A stretch of DNA of 64,000 nucleotides from Ariolimax columbianus (taxonomy: Eukaryota; Mollusca; Gastropoda; Stylommatophora; Arionidae), in contig JAVGWX010000005.1 of NCBI GenBank assembly GCA_036924085.1, positions 37,231,983 through 37,295,982 of the forward strand. The letters run 5' to 3'. The translations under genes and the position numbers were made by a program. Positions 47,514 through 59,719 of the stretch are shown piece by piece. The notes under the pieces were generated by a model. The model was not told the DNA's origin. It made no database searches and saw only the letters and a list, made by a program, of their open reading frames with translations. The stretch's first letter is position 1; each line of letters starts with the position of its first letter.

Positions 47514-50500
47514 TGCAATCAGAGAAACTCAGAAGACTGACTGACCATCCAATGCACCAGAGACTAAACAATTTCGGAAATGGGAAACTAAAGTGAAGAA
47601 ACTTTGCAGAAATAGCCAAAGCAAAGATGCACGAAAACCCCATGAACGCACTAACAACACCAAAGCCCATCTCTACTGTGCGAAAACCTACCTGGAGGCA
47701 GCATATATTTCCAGAGGTGGTAGACAATATACCAGGTATTAGAAACAAAAACTGCCAGTCCGAAAAAGAAAGAAGAGATACTACCCTGAGTTATAATAGC
47801 TGTCCATCGTTGTCGATGAGGACCGCCGACATCATCCTTGTCACAGATTTCCCTGTTGGGTGTGGGTGCGCATGTGGCTGAACAGGCCAATGCGAGCACG
47901 AAAACATCTGCTACATATCGGGCACACGAGGTTTGTAGAAGGGGATGGTGTTCCCGCTGCTCGGGATTTCCGCGTCTCGCGTCTGTTCTGGGCTTTCACA
48001 ACACGGTCATCTTCACCAGCAGCTACACCCGATTTGACTGCGCTTCTCCAGTCAGATCTGTTTTTCGCAAGACATTCCCAGGTGTCGATGTCTATCTGGC
48101 AACTTTTTAGTGAGTCCTTCAGACCGTCTTTAAACGTTTCTTTGGGCGCCCCCTCTCGCGCCATCCCTCTCTCAGCTCGCCGTAGAGAAGCTTCTTTGGG
48201 AGCCGCTCGTCTGACATACGGACGAGGTGTCCGGCCCATCCTAGTCGTGCTTTTTCTAGCAGTGCATGGATGCTGCGCATGTTAGCCCTCGAGAGAACCT
48301 CGATGTCAGTGACACGATCTTGCCATCGGATGTAGAATATTCGCCTCAGGCAACCTGTGTGGAAGTGGTTTAACCTCCTTGCATGTCCAGAGTATACAGT
48401 CCAGCTTTCGCAAGCGTATAGTAGGGTTGGAATGATGGTTGCACGTTAGACTTTGAGTTTGGTCTTGACGCTGATGCCACGACGTGCCCAGACCATCGAG
48501 CGCATTCTACCAAAGGCTGTGCTGGCCTTTGCTATTCTGCTTGCCGACCTCATCGTCTAGGCTGACAGATCTCGACAGCGTGCTGCCCAGATATGTGAAT
48601 TTGTCTACGGCATTCAACGTCTGCCCGCTGACTAGTCTCTGGTTTTGTGTACGGCATGCCTGGTGCTGGTTGGTACAGGACCTCTGTTTTTTTGGCATTT
48701 ATGGTCAGACCAAAATTTTCGCATGCGGCAGAGAACTGGTCCATTCCAACCTGCATGTTCAGTTCTGAGTTGCTCATTAGAGCGCAGTCGTCAGCAAATA
48801 CAAGTTCCCTGATTATGTCGCCAGCCACTTTGGTTTTGGCCTTCATTCTTCTGGAATTGAGTAACTTGCCATCTGTGCGGTACTTTATGGGTATTCCAAG
48901 CTCCAATGATCTGAAGGCGTCTGTCATCGTGGCCGCGAACATCATGCTGAACAAAGTCGGGGCGAGTACACATCCTTGTTTTACTCCGTTTTATACTAGA
49001 AACGTTTTAGAGATTGCACCGCTGTCCAGTACACGAGCACACATGCCTTCGTGTAGCTGTTTCACCATTGTTATGAACTTGTTGGGGCAGCCAAACTTAG
49101 ACATTATCATCCACAGCCCTTCTCTGTTTACTGTATCAAATGTCTTTGTCAAATCAATAAATGTGGTGTACAAGGCCTGATTTTGTTCTCGACACTTCTC
49201 TTGTACTTGGTGAGCTGCAAAAATCATGTCCACTGTTCCTCTTCCGGCTCTTAATCCACATTGGCTTTCTGGGAGGTGGTGGCTTTGTTCAAGGTGTTTG
49301 TTGAGCCTGTTTAGCAGTAAGCGCGCTAGGATCTTGCCTGCTACGGAGAGTAGCGATATTCCACGATGATTGTCGCATTCCTGACGATTGCCTTTTCTTT
49401 TGTATAGGTGAACGATTGAGGCGTCCTTTAGCTCCTGCGGAATTTTACCTTCAGCCCACATGTGACAGAAGAGTTCAGTGATCCTTCTGGTGAGGGATGG
49501 GCCAGCTGTCTTATATACCTCTGCTGGTATTGCATCAGCTCCTGGAGCTTTTCCTATAGATAGTGAACTGATTGCCCTGTCGACTTCCTCCTCAGTAATT
49601 ATTTTTTTGACTTTTTCTTGCCTTGAAGCCAATGTTAAAGCAAAACAATTTATTATCTCTATTTGGTACCCTGAGTTACATAATGGAAAACTACCCAAGC
49701 ATGGACTGGACCCATGCATACACCGACGGTTGCGTAACAAATACAACACAGTACGGAGGGGCAGGAGCATTCCTGAGCCTACCAAATGGCAGAAAAATAA
49801 CACTTTCATTCGCTACTGGAAAATACACAAGCAATTTCAGAGCGGAGGCAGAGGCACTGAGGGCGGCAGTGGAAGAAATGGTGACAGGTAAAAGGAATGA
49901 AAGCCACATAGTCCTGCTTACAGATGCACTGGCCGTAGTCACAGCACTGAAAAGCCAGAAAAATACTGAACTTAATGATTTAAGAGCAGTACTCTGTCAA
50001 CTATGCCAGCAGGCCGCACCAAAAAGGGTAGTGGTGCAGTGGGTTCCATCTCACTGCAACATTCAAGGCAATGAGGAGGCAGACAGACTGGCAATGGAGG
50101 TGCAAAACTACCACAACCTGAAACTAGTATGACATACGAAGAGTCAAAACGGCTCATTAGAGCTAGATACATGACCGAATGGGAAACCGAACATACTGGC
50201 TACACCAAAAACGATGCCTATTACCAGTTGAACAGAAGAGAGCAGGTCGTGGTCTTCAGACTTCGCACTGGCCACAATAGACTCATGTACCATCTATTCA
50301 ACAAATTGAAGATAGGTGGCACCGACGAATGCCTGTGTGGTACCGGGAAAATGACCGCTGAGCATTTGCTGCAAAACTGCCCAACATACGAGGATCAGAG
50401 AGAGCAGATGTGGCCATCACCAGTGGCAACACTAGACAAGCTCTATGGCAGTGTCGACAGCCTCAGGATGACGGCTGCTTTTTTCGAAAAAATAATGGTT

Positions 50501-50537
50501 ACTGTCTGACTGCGTACGAAGAAGAAGAAGAAGAGAA
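47514..50537 (+). mobile_element. I-like LINE copy B, inserted in CR1
   Basis: Flanked by GGATCTAACC at 47,504-47,513 and 50,538-50,547. 5'-truncated: it begins in the RT-RNase H linker. It is itself split at 47,793/49,667. The RNase H reads at 49,683-50,098: AYTDGCVTN, RAEAEALRA, LLTDALAVV, WVPSHCNIQGNEEADRLA. The C-terminal CLCGTGKMTAEHLLQNC lies in the frame 50,129-50,509, after one frameshift near 50,100. The 3' tail is GAA repeats at 50,519-50,535. It supplies the true 3' end missing from copy A. Confidence 0.9.
47794..49666 (-). mobile_element. LINE nested inside copy B
   Basis: Perfect 12-bp TSD TACCCTGAGTTA at 47,782-47,793 and 49,667-49,678. Minus strand, 5'-truncated. RT: 49,620-48,991 (KIITEEEVDRAISSLSIGKA, LKDASIVHLYKRKGNRQ, FIDLTKTFDTVNREGLW). 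After a frameshift, 48,954-48,550 follows with LVFADDCALMS (FADD) and FTYLGSTLSRSVSLD. The C-terminus, 48,239-47,841, ends in a C2H2-like finger CPICSRCFRARIGLFSH. It is the youngest of the three nested elements. Confidence 0.9.
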
Positions 50538-52098
50538 GGATCTAACCATGTGGATGACTGTACATTTATCTACATTAAACTCCATTTGCCAGCTACAGAC
50601 CATCTCGAATTTTATCTAAATCCTACCTCAATATATGCACCTCTGCTTTAGATGAGACACTACTGCATAGTTTTGTGTCATCAGCAAATATTGCAATCAT
50701 AGATCCCATATCAATGTCCAAATTGTTGATATATATATATCAAGAACAAAATTGGTCCCAAAACCGAGCCCTGGGGCACTCCACTTTCTACTTGACAACT
50801 GTCAGAGTACTCCTTATTTATGCCCACTCTCTGCTTTCTTTCCGTTTACCAATTTTCATTCCATTTAGCAACTTCCCCACTTATTTCTAAATCTTTGATG
50901 AGATACTCTATCATAGGCCTTTGCAAAATCTAGATAAATAATATCCACTAGCTCCCCTTTGTCTATCATTTTAGTAACTTCCTCCATGAATTCTAATAGA
51001 TTTGTTAAGCACAATCTCCCTCTAGTAAACCCATGCTGACTATTTCTGATTAGATTAAACTTGTCTAAATGTATTACAATGTTTTCTTTGATTATTGACT
51101 CTAACAGTTTACATACTATGCTCATTAAACTCACTGGTCTATAATTTGCTGGATCTGATTTTTTGCCATTTTTGAATAAGGGGATCACTCCTACATCTTT
51201 CCAATCCTGTGGAACAATTCCTTTTGCAAGTGATTGAGAACATAATATAGCTAATAGTTTTGCTAGTTGGTCTCTAATTTCAAACAGCAAATGTGGATGA
51301 ATATTATCTTGACCTGGACATTTATCCACTTTCAAACCCTCCAATTTTTTAAAAACCATTTCCTCTGTTATACAGATTGATTTTAATCCCGCTGTATCCA
51401 TGTCTCTTTGAAAAATATCTATAGGCTCTGGGATCTTGGAACAGTCCTCTTTTGTGTAGACTGTGCCAAAGTACTGATTGAGTAGATTAGCTGCCTCTCT
51501 ATTCTCACTTATTGTTTTTCCTGTACTGTCTATGAGAGGGCCTACTTTGTCTTTCGTCCTTTGTTTATTTCTAACATAAGAAAAGAAGCTTTTACTATCA
51601 GTCTGGATCATCTGAGCAAGTTTTGGCCAAGAAATATGGGATGCAATGGGAAGGCAAACCAAACCCAGTACCAAAGAAAGTTATCTAAAATCTAATGTGT
51701 TTGGTTGAAAGATACATATGTCACTGTAAACTATAACACAACCTCACAACCTTTACAGAAGAATATAAAAGACGATAATAGAATGACTAAAAACCAAGGA
51801 TACACGCAGACAAAAACAGACGAAGCATGAACAAATCACCAAAAAAAACAAAAGAAAAAAAACAAATACCAAAAGACACACTTACATAAAGATATGGGTA
51901 CACAAATTAAAGAATGAACAAAAATAATAAGAGATAGGTATGTAAAGAAATAGAAGGAAAAACAGAGCGATTTGAGCAGGAAAGCCTATGCAAATGCATG
52001 GGATGTATTAAAATCATGTGGTTTGAGGCAACCTGTAAGATAAATCAAACATTCTCAAGCTCAAACCAGTGTCAAACATCAAAGAAACAGGATGTCAC

Positions 52099-52167
52099 TT
52101 ATTTTTTTGACTTTTTCTTGCCTTGAAGCCAATGTTAAAGCAAAACAATTTATTATCTCTATTTGGT
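52099..52167. repeat. 69-bp exact duplicate of 49,599-49,667
   Basis: Identical over 69 bp to the 5'-most part of the nested LINE, in the same orientation and exactly 2,500 bp away. No other part of that LINE is seen here. It lies about 270 bp upstream of gene D exon 1. Confidence 0.9.
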
Positions 52168-52431
52168 TACTTGTTGCTTCAAAGTGACAATCATCACAGT
52201 TTAAAGCTTTTCTTTTCACAGAACATGTCAAACAGAATGTTCGTTCAATTACTCAGTTTGGTTTGAATGTCCAGGCTAGATAGACTATAGACTTCTAAAT
52301 GAAATTTCAAAAATTCGCTAACTTGCATTTTATTGTTACTATTAAGTTATTCATTCATTATTGTTGATTATATCATTTACAAAATCTGCAAATTGATTTT
52401 GGCCATTCCTTTCAAGCTTTTTCTTGTGCAG

Positions 52432-55400
52432 AGAAGTTCATCCAGGTTCCTATATAAATCCATTTACCAGCAGGCAGAGCAAAACAAGATGAAGCAAGAA
52501 GTAGATACATTGCAGATACAACAAGTAGGTCTACTATTTTGGTTTATGAATTTACAAACAAATTATGTAGTTATATATTTGCTGTGTTTTGAGATAGTCA
52601 GTTTATTAATTAAATTATTAGTCAACAGGGATCAAGATGCAGAGCAGTGCATGAGCTGTAGCAGTCAGTGACCCAGATTTGCCAAGACCCTTCTCCACCT
52701 CCAAGTGGTGATCCTTGAAAACAGGCTGCAACAGGAGAGACTGGGTAATGAGAGGGAAGACTAACCCAAAATACCATGCTGAAGTTGGATGTGTCGGATC
52801 AATAAGTACAAATATCGCAGTCAAGCTGTAAACTACGGCACAATACATTCTGTTCTCTGGAATACACCCTGCTATTTGCATAGCCCTTTTCAGGGCTTAG
52901 TAGCAAGATTGAGAACGAACGACGAAAACAAAGCATTAGTCAACAGTTTGAAAACAGATATTGAGACATTTACTGGGGTTCTAATGTGGTAGCTTAATAC
53001 CTCATTTTTCAAGGCAGTTATCAATATCACACTCAATTTGTGCTTTGTAAGTACCTAAGCACAGACTTGAATTGGTACTAAACAAAGAATTTTTAATGTG
53101 TTCAAGAGCCAGTGTGAAAATGCTGGTCATGCTAAGGCCTCAATGAAGTGCTGATCTACTGATCTTTGGAAGCAGCTTAAGTGTACCACAATTTCTTTGT
53201 TGTAAAATGATTACACATCCATAGGTGAACAAGCAATCCTCAGATTGAAGGAGTGTAAGTTGAGCTGAACTAGTCACAGTGCTGTGATGTCAATTCTACA
53301 GAAGATAACATAAAATATAGCATACACCAGAGTGACTTGTAATGTTTAAATGTGTATAGAACTGCTACAGAACACTCGAACATTTTGTAATTTTTGTATA
53401 ATCTATGTTCTGATTTGGTCTGTCTACTCCCTTTGATTTCACCAGGCTACACAGAATGAAGATATTAATGTTCCATGTTTAGCGACTGAAATAAAGCAGG
53501 AACTAGATAATGAAGTAAGTGCTTTTTTCATACTGTTCAGACATTGTTAGTCAGGCGAAATATATTGATCACCTAGTTCTCCCTGGAAACAGGCTGTTTC
53601 ATGGCAGTCTGGCGAACGAGGTGGAGGATAGACATTATCCCTGTAGTAGTGAGCGTCAAACAGTTGAACAGAATCACAGTTCAGCCGCCTGGAGGGCCCC
53701 AGTCCATCTTCATTAGCACGCTCAAGATGTGAGGAAAGATACTGCAACCCACCACCTAACACTATTTCCAGGATGCACAAAATGGCAAACATGCTTATTG
53801 TGAGCATTCAACAACAACATCAACTGTTGTCATTAATAGAGGAGGAGAGAAAGGATGGGAAAGTAATATTAAAGGGAAAATGAAAAGACTTTTGTTAAAA
53901 CATGTGCAAAGCAGTTAATTCAATTGTTCAAGTGAAAGCAACATTCTGCTCTCTTACAGGTTGTCATCTCTGATTTTTGTGATCTTAGTATCCAAAAACA
54001 CTTACAAGAAAATGTTATCATCAGATGTCCAGGTTATAAATATTTCACAAATATGTGTGGGACAAACTAGAGAACGATAAGCTATATTCATAAAGCTTCA
54101 TCTCCCAGTTGTTTTTGTCATTGAGGATATTGAGGAGGAAATGTGTGATCAGGTATCATTATGTCCCTGTTAACTTCAGTAAGGAGCATGGGACCAGGGC
54201 TACAGCTAGCCTCTTTTCAGAAAGCCTACATTCTAAGAATGAATGAGTTCATGTAATTGTAGTTTCTGAGTCACTATATTGCATAATGAAGTTGCCATCT
54301 CCATCCTTACCCTACTTAGCCACCTTTTACAGCATGCACAATATGATAAAGTTGGCCTAATGTTTCTTGCTGTAAAAGGGACCACCAGATCAACACGATA
54401 CCAAAATAGTCAATAATCCATACTCTCACATACACAAACTTCCTCATGATGATGGCCTGTGGGGATCTTTTAGCAGAGCTCATTGATGTATCCAGAAAAA
54501 GTGTCCAATAGATGGTGTTTTTGAAGTATTAACTGAGACTTAAAACAGTTGAGCGAATACCCTGCTCTGCAAGCCCCATATACCATTGATAAATATATAT
54601 TTGTGGTGGACAGAACAATGTGAGGAAATTGAAAATCTGAAGAGAACAGGGAAATTCAACCGTCCATAAAAAAGTAAAACAAATGTTTTGTAAACCTAAG
54701 GGCATACAATCACGGATGATTAACGATAAGAATGGGAAACCAATAACAGACCCAGAAAACCAAAAAAAGTGAGATTGAGAGAATAAGTTAAGGAACTGTG
54801 CGGTGATGGGCACCTGTAAAACACCACTAAATGAAATACCATTGACAGAAGAGAGATTACCTATAACCAGAGAAGAATTTAATAAGGCACTTTCTTTAAT
54901 CCTGAACGATAAAGCACCAGGAATAGATGAGTTACCTATCGAGCTGCTGAAAGCAGCAGGAGAGAATTTTCATAATTTACTTTTGCAACATGTTAATGAC
55001 ATTTACAACAAGGGAATATGGCCAAAAGATCACACAACTTCAATATTAATTCCTTTGCCAAAAAAATAAAATGCTATAGAATACGGTCAATTCCTAATGA
55101 TAAGTCTGATAACATATGCATCTAAAATTCTTTTGAAGATTATTCAGATGAGAATTGATGGAAAGATAGAGGAGGTACTGAATGATAACCAGTTTGGATT
55201 TCGCAAGACCAGAGGTACACGGGATGCCATCAGGTCATTGTGGCTTCTTGCAGAAAGAATGGTCGATCAAGGATGTACACTGTTTGTCTGTTTTATTGAC
55301 CATGAGAAAGCCTTTGATCGAGTTCCCTGGAGCAAACTATTTAAGATTCTGCAGCAAATAGGTACAGAAAGATCACTCATTAAATTAATCCAGAACCTGT

Positions 55401-58400
55401 ATAAAACTAAAAAGGCAATTATTACAATCACAAAAAATCTCATGAATCCAGTTTCCATAAGACAGGGGGTACAAAAGGACTGCTTGCTTTCACCGAGTCT
55501 CTATAACGCATATTCTGAGACAATGATGGCCAAGGTTATGTGGAGTTGTAATAGGGGTGTCAAAGTTAATAGTATCGAGTTAATAGTTAATAGATTCAAG
55601 GGAAGAGAAGACCAGGGTGACCAAGACTCACCTTTATATATCAGGCATGCAGGATCATTAACTCATTCACTCCCACGAGCCGATACAACGGCTTCCGGTT
55701 TTTTCTAGAAAACCCAGAAGCCGGTGTATCGGCTTTTGTTACTGTGTTCACAAAATCACATATTTTCCCATTCCTAGTTCTCCTAAATGTTTTATTTTGG
55801 TTATTGGCGGAAGTCCAGATTTTGCACTTTTTCATTCCGGAAGAGTTAGTTTGAGTTTCGTTGAAAAAATGTTTGGTTTCGTAACTTGGAAAATATAATT
55901 TTTTTTCGGAGAGCAACTTTGAAGCTATCCCATGCACCTTCAGCCACATCAAATAGAGTTTTTTCAGTACAAGCTCGAGAATAGATAGATTATATTATTG
56001 CTAATGGTAGTGATGATGAAGATATCGATCATTATGATAGCGCTGTTTCAATTTATTTATCTAGTCTTAGTTCTAAGTCGAGCGATGAAAGTAAAACTAA
56101 ATCTACTGACGAAGGGGCGGTGCTCTCTTTTGTCTCAAGCAATGGTAATAACAGTTCACAAATTCAGTAAAGGTTCAAGATCCGACACAATCATTCTAGT
56201 GTGTATAATATTAATGTGTGTATATATATTTTGAATACAGCAGGAACACTCTTTCCGTGGGCGCGTAAATTGTAAACACTCACGCTGATGTTGATCGGAG
56301 CTTTTATTTTTTAGCACGTTTTCAACTTCACGTGCCTTCAGTAAAATGTAAATACTGTGAAAACAACTGCACCAAATTAGGTGCAACTTTCAGAACATCG
56401 TCCTTTGAGGATTTCCGTCAATAGAAATTCATTACGTTATTTGTATATTGGTTTAGAGCTGAATAATGTATTGATGAGGGGAACATTTTTGTTCATAATT
56501 TTTAAAAATAACAAACGATTATGCAACTTTAATTCATCAAATACAAATTTACACCTGCATTTGTAAAATATATGTATTCCATTCTATTCTAGTCTCAATT
56601 GTGAACAGTTTGGTATATAATACGTGTTATTTTAGTGAACGTCTATTGAAGACAAATAGATCGCAACTAAGTGATGCTGTTTTTCAGTTTTACATAAAAA
56701 TAAAATTTTGTCCAGAAGTCCAAAATATTTGGGAGTGAATGAGTTAAAGCACGAAATTATGCTGCAATGAAGAGAACTGCAGAGGATAGGGTCAAATGGA
56801 GAGACATACTCAGACAACCTTTCAACAAGTCTCTGGACTGATCAACCAGATGATGATGATATATATATAAAGAGCAAAGTGTTAGAATAGACAAGATAGG
56901 CTGATCTATCAAAAACGGTTTTGAAGAATTAAAGAAGACTACCTTTTTGCATAAGTAAGATGTGAAATAAATTAGGAATTGGAATGGTCAATTTTGGTTA
57001 GGTGTAGTGACATGTTAAAAAACATGCAAAGTGGCAAAGTGAATTTATCAGTTACTATTGGAAAGGTAAGCTGATTGGCTCCAACCTAACACACTGTAGG
57101 AATTAGGTCAATTGGTAGCTAGGAGACGTCCATTAGGGCACTATTTTTTCTCACAGTCAACTAGCCACAAATTAGACCAGTGTTCCTTGACGGAGAGTGT
57201 TAAATTCCAATCTCTGAAAGTGTGTTTAAAATGTTTTTTCAGTGCAGTTTTATTTATTTTTGTGATTGCGATTTGAATGTTATTATTTTATTGAGCTCCA
57301 TGAAGTTGTGTCAAATTTAATAATAATGATAATAATGTTCGCTTAGGCATCTGAGGCCTGTTGTGTCGGTCAGCCACATCCTTGACCTACAGCTGTGGCG
57401 TGGTTCCAGGCCTCGTCCAAAGCGTAGGAGGAGGTTACTACTTGCTGGAGCCATACTGTTCGGGAACGGTCTCTTCTGCGTCTCCAGCCGGTCGAGGGAT
57501 GACTTTTGGCGCTAAGGAACAACTTGTGTAGTATCTTGAGAGCAGGGGTTTCCTGGTCTAGCTGTTCAACATGACCGGACAAAGAAACTTGTCACCGGTC
57601 AAGTGTTTCTGAGATTGGGTGAATTCCTGTTTTAGCAGAGACCTCCATGTTGCAGATGTAGTCATGCCATCGGATCCCCTGGTTATGCCGCTGGTTGCGC
57701 ATATGAAAGGCTTCCAGTCTTGACATGTCATGTTTCAGCAATGTCCAGGTTTCAGAGCCATAAAGGAGAACTGGAACCATGCAGGACTGGTAGATGCGGA
57801 TTTTTGTCTCAAGAGAAATCTTGCCATTACTCCACACATGTCGGAGGTTGTGCATAACGGATGCAGCTAGTTTGATCCGACTTGACATATTGAAACTGCT
57901 GCGCCCATCGGATGATATCATGCTACCGAGATAGATGAATTGTGCCCTCCGCAGTGTGACCTTGAGTTGCAAAACCCTGGGGTGCTGTGTCAGAAATGTG
58001 GTTTGGAACTTTGATCTTGGCCCTGGTTATAGACAGGCCTAGGAAGGGCGTTTCACTGTCTAACATTGCCGACCAGAACAATGTCGTCTGCGTAAACGAG
58101 ATCAGTGAAGGTTGACTGATCAATAGCTATACCCTCCTGATGTATATTGAGGTGGTTAAGAAGCCAGTCGACTGCCCGGCAGAATAAGTCGGGGGCAACT
58201 ACACATCCCTGTCTGATACCTAAAGTCGTGGGGAATTTCATGATATAATATAAGTAATGTTTAAGGCTTACGTGAAAATACCATAGAATAAATGGGAAAT
58301 GCTGTAGACATCAGCAATAATTCTGTCAATTCAGTTAACTTTTTGTTAAAAATTATATTGATGCTTGGTCTTTTGAACAAAAACTACATCTGAAAGAAAA

Positions 58401-59313
58401 ATGTGAAAGACCAAAATTAGATGTTTCACAGAAGGAAATATACAAGACCTTTTTAGAAAAAAGTGGGACTTGAAATACAGTTGGTTAACTGGAACTAGAT
58501 GGTTCTGGTTTTAGGTGCCAGAAATTCAACCGTCCCTCTGTCTCCTGTTAGTATCTTCTTTTTTGTTCATTTTCAATCTCCCGCTACCAAGCCCTGAAAA
58601 GGGCTTTGCAAGTAGCAGGAGGTAGTCCGGAGAACATAATGCGTTGCGTCATAGTTTATCACTTGACTGTGATATTTGTACCTTTCGGTCCAACACAAAC
58701 GATTTCAGCAGGCATTTTTAGTACTATGTTGCCTTATCCCTTTGATATCTTCTCCTTAGCCAGTCTACTTTATTGCAGCCTGATATCCAGGCTGGAGGTG
58801 TAGAAGGGTCTTGACAGCTCTGGCTCACTGGCCCTGATGCTAACAGTCAGCTAATAGTCGCTGTAACATACTTTGGGACTCTTGTAGCGAATTGATTAAA
58901 GATGTGTAATCAACCCAAGTGGTTCCTAAGGCAAACAGAAAAGGATCGCTGGTTCCTTCCTTGCATGTCATAAAAGGTGTTTATAAAGAGTTGTGTATTG
59001 GGCTAGCAACCTCCTCATGTAAAATCCATTGCTTTGAAATTGCACTGCAATTGACTGGAATCTGGCTTTCCTAAAAGCTGGTTAGGGTGAACCAAATGCA
59101 GGACTGGATCTATGCTTCAACAAATGGAGCAAACAATTATTTATTTATATTCTGAATGCTGCAATAATTATTTATTTTTAATTTGTCCAATGATTATTCT
59201 ACAATATTATGTTGCTGGAATTGTTCCTTTTTGTTTATTTTCAGACTAAAGCTGATATTCAATCGCAGTTTCCATTCCTAGCAGAAAAAATAAAACAGGA
59301 GCTAATTTGTAAA
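52432..59313 (+). CDS. zinc-finger family gene D, first three coding exons
   Basis: Plus-strand paralog of gene B. Exon 1 runs from an acceptor-like TGTGCAG at about 52,433, with ATG at 52,489, to 52,524: MKQEVDTLQIQQ, donor GTAGGT. Exon 2 is 53,446-53,514 (69 nt, ends TEIKQELDNE, donor GTAAGT). Exon 3 is 59,245-59,313 (69 nt, ends EKIKQELICK, donor GTAAGG). Lengths and phases equal those of gene B exons 1-3. No exon 4 or finger exon is visible before the LINE and rDNA block at 59.7-63.7 kb, so the rest lies beyond the window or was lost. Introns hold SINEs and two LINEs. If intact, it would encode a nuclear zinc-finger protein. Confidence 0.7.
52489..52524 (+). CDS. gene D exon 1 (start codon)
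   Basis: 12 codons from ATG to GTAGGT. The leader before it (agaagttcatccagg) matches the leader of gene B exon 1. Residues 2-4 are KQE, in the same context as the ends of exons 2 and 3. Confidence 0.75.
52640..52935 (+). repeat. SINE-like repeat, family 3, long copy
   Basis: Plus-strand copy with both halves: gatccttgaaaacaggctgca, gctgaagttggatgtgtcgga, ctgtaaactacgg, agcccttttcagggctt, gattgagaacgaac. In intron 1 of gene D. Confidence 0.7.
53446..53514 (+). CDS. gene D exon 2
   Basis: 23 codons, phase 0-0. Flanked by tttgatttcaccag and gtaagt, as in gene B. Ends with the IKQELD motif (residues 16-21). Confidence 0.85.
53548..53815 (+). repeat. interspersed repeat, family 4, copy 2
   Basis: Second copy of the repeat at 962-1,255. 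It begins near gtcaggcgaaatatattg and ends at cattcaacaacaac. It starts 34 bp after gene D exon 2. Confidence 0.65.
54600..56850 (+). mobile_element. RTE-like LINE split by a TTAA element
   Basis: The plus strand reads WTEQCEEIENL (54,600), LNDKAPGIDELPIELLKAAG, ISLITYASKILLKIIQMRI, CFIDHEKAFDRVPWSKL (RT) and VSIRQGVQKDCLLSP. The stretch with the YADD box is missing. After the TTAA insertion it resumes with KARNYAAMKRTAEDRVKW, ends at a TGA near 56,840, and has a GATGATGAT/TA tail. Frameshift at 55,068. Lies in intron 2 of gene D. Confidence 0.8.
55662..56743. mobile_element. TTAA-flanked piggyBac-type element
   Basis: 1,082 bp with perfect 14-bp TIRs (CTCATTCACTCCCA and its complement) and TTAA on both sides (55,658-55,661; 56,744-56,747). 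A subterminal hairpin (AGCCGATACA-aCGGCTTC against its complement) lies at about 55,679-55,735, as is common in piggyBac elements. An acidic coding remnant is at 55,985-56,160. There is no transposase frame, so it is non-autonomous. Confidence 0.9.
57320..58245 (-). mobile_element. RTE-like LINE, 3' half
   Basis: Minus strand: 58,241-58,053 (LGIRQGCVVAPDLFCRAVDWLL, FTDLVYADDIVLVGNV, YADD intact). After a frameshift it gives 57,972-57,592 (FIYLGSMISSDG, YGSETWTLLKHDMSRLEAFHMR). The C-terminal GHVEQLDQ is at 57,575. The 3' tail is a run of ATT/ATC triplets at 57,318-57,340. 5'-truncated. Confidence 0.8.
58568..58850 (-). repeat. SINE-like repeat, family 3, minus copy
   Basis: Minus-strand copy with tail attttcaatctcccgctacc, core aagccctgaaaagggct, and the other half with cagctctggctcactgg. 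In intron 2 of gene D. Confidence 0.7.
59245..59313 (+). CDS. gene D exon 3
   Basis: 23 codons, phase 0-0, between TTTTCAG and GTAAGG. IKQEL occupies residues 16-20, the same positions as in exon 2. Nearly identical to gene B exon 3, with the adjacent intron bases also conserved. Confidence 0.85.
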
Positions 59314-59579
59314 GTAAGGTTTATTTTTAATGTACAAACATTTGCAGCTTTAATGAATTTCTGTCAGTTTTTCTCCGTATGTACCAATGGAACATATATT
59401 TCACACTCCATAGATTCTTATTTTGGGGAGTTATTATAATTTTTTTTTTTCAATAAGAAATATAAATTGCCTTGAGTAGCAGCTCTTATACAGTCCATTA
59501 ACCCTTTACATCTTATGTTTAATGAAGGAGTCCACGACAGTAAGCCAAAGTATATGCTTTTGGTTAATTTTAATTACAG

Positions 59580-59698
59580 CTTTCAACACAATGGAACTTG
59601 AATTACAAGGGCAGACAGATGATTTACTATTTGGTCAGGTCAATGATCAAGAATCAGAATTAGATGTGTATATTGAATGCAGTATGCCATATGGGTGA
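59580..59698 (+). other. candidate exon cut by LINE C
   Basis: Follows a good acceptor (TTAATTACAG). From ATG at 59,591 a frame of 35 acidic residues runs to TGA at 59,696-59,698. From the acceptor its phase does not continue exon 3 of gene D. LINE-derived sequence starts at about 59,720. Low-confidence exon or chance. Confidence 0.25.
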
Positions 59699-59719
59699 AA
59701 ACGTCAGTTTTTACAATCA

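Larger units (their letters stand above)
46783..51630 (-). mobile_element. CR1-like LINE hosting nested insertions
   Basis: One minus-strand element in two parts. The 5' part is 51,630-50,548, including TDSKSFFSYVRNKQRTKDK, KGIVPQDWKDVGVIPLFK, SDPANYRPVSLMS, IIYLDFAKAYDRVSHQR. The 3' part is 47,513-46,783, with RSNMEHNYRMG, ERDLGIIIDHTRKVSEQ, LYKALVRPRLEYSVQ. The parts join in frame at a duplicated GGATCTAACC. The tail is TTAAGTTAAGT at 46,783. 5'-truncated; frames are partly open. Confidence 0.9.

Noticed and set aside
48647..49180. Plus-strand open frame of 177 residues
   Set aside because: Antisense of the nested LINE reverse transcriptase.
53950..54070. Exon-like stretch after TCTTACAG
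   Set aside because: Open to a stop at 54,068 but without a donor in phase and without a paralogous copy near gene B. Too weak to call.
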